The notes under the pieces: model-generated
The model's database searches: none
Seen by the model: only the letters and a program-made list of their open reading frames with translations
Told to the model about the DNA's origin: nothing
Assembly (NCBI GenBank): GCA_900708905.1
Contig: CAADRB010000007.1
Location: 418,146-482,145 of the forward strand
Reading direction: 5' to 3'
Length of the DNA: 64,000 bases
Origin: Hymenolepis diminuta
Taxonomy: Eukaryota; Platyhelminthes; Cestoda; Cyclophyllidea; Hymenolepididae
Translations under genes and position numbers: made by a program
In this document: positions 63,400-64,000 of the stretch, in pieces
How the letters are laid out: each line of letters starts with the position of its first letter
Numbering within the stretch: position 1 is the stretch's first letter

Positions 63400-63924
63400 G
63401 TTAGTTACTTTCAGTATATATTTAAATTATGGAGTTTAAATCTAGTAAATTAAATTCTACTTAGATGTGAGACTTCAATGGGGCATTTTCTTTCCCTGGT
63501 GATGACTGCAATTATTCATTAGGGATTTTTTGCTGCATTGCTTGCTCGTTTAATTATTCCTCGTGGCGAATAAAATAAGGTTTTACAACATTTAATCACG
63601 GAAATATAATCGAACATAGAGGGTAAGGAATAGTTTAATTTTAAGAGGGATTAGTGACAATATTAGTGAAAGTTTGGGAAACAGGAGAACTCTACTTCAT
63701 CTAAACTCCTGGGTCATCATTTCAGTTGTTTTTTTTTACTTTAAAGTTTTATGAGGCTTACCTCACTTTTCGTGATCAATTTTTTATGCAAGGTGCGTAA
63801 GGTATCTGTGGAGACTTATATTTTGTAATTTAATCTAACCCGATAAAAATTTATGCATTTTTTGTATCAAAAGATTTCATGACACATACTGCTATAACTG
63901 ATGAAATGAACAGACAATCTGAAG

Positions 63925-64000
63925 TAGGGCCGACAAAAGCGAAACACAGCAATTTGGTGATTGCATGATTTCTAAAAGTCGCCACTTCTTTTGTTTGCAA
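63925..64000 (+). mobile_element. Start of a second Tc1/mariner copy
   Basis: 63934-64000 (AAAGCGAAACACAGCA, then GATTGCATGATTTCTAAAAG, then CTTCTTTTGTTTGCAA) matches, with few differences, the reverse complement of about 1160-1227 at the left end of the window. Both have the same in-frame TGA in that stretch. The element continues beyond the window; it lies right of the CEP41 exons seen here, probably inside a CEP41 intron. Confidence 0.75.

Overview
The window is eukaryotic: AT-rich DNA with spliced genes (GT-AG introns), untranslated exons, poly(A) signals and degenerate transposons. I see no bacterial operons, CRISPR array, tRNA or intact rRNA. Gene content (cilia/flagella proteins, a 13-helix animal-type MATE carrier, a class IV POU gene) makes it a metazoan. 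Many introns are only 31-80 nt, with others of several kb, and there are gag/mariner relics. Together these fit a flatworm, perhaps a parasitic one. That assignment is inference.

Layout. 1-1.4 kb: decayed Tc1/mariner transposase (minus strand) broken by a 50-N gap with the same ~185 bp on both sides. 1.57-14.79 kb (+): the 3' three quarters of a CFAP43-type (CFAP43/CFAP44 family) axonemal gene; its first exons lie left of the window. 17.01-27.28 kb (+): complete 16-exon MATE (SLC47-type) transporter of 591 aa. 27.3-33 kb: intergenic, ending in a CCAAT-rich promoter. 33.41-35.20 kb (+): single-exon POU4 (Brn3) transcription factor of 595 aa with a 5'UTR intron. 38.7-40.3 kb: composite repeat carrying a broken coding fragment (minus) and a 288 bp solo LTR with a 5 bp target duplication. 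41.41-54.28 kb (+): complete 14-exon RUNDC1 orthologue of 709 aa, with an antisense Ty3/gypsy-like gag-protease relic in intron 7. 54.3-62.4 kb: gene-poor and repeat-rich, with a 5S-rRNA-like SINE candidate, a ~630 bp imperfect palindrome and a third copy of the same repeat family. 62.45-63.40 kb (+): first six exons of CEP41, cut by the window edge, with an X-box-like motif just before its ATG. 63.9-64.0 kb: start of a second Tc1/mariner copy matching the one at the left end.

All five confident genes are on the + strand and look independently transcribed. Two (CFAP43 and CEP41) act in cilia and POU4 acts in sensory neurons, but I see no evidence that these form a functional cluster. Exon boundaries were chosen by hand from GT/AG sites and checked for phase: the MATE and RUNDC1 exon sums are exact multiples of three, ending at a stop. 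The left gene and CEP41 are also phase-consistent within the window.
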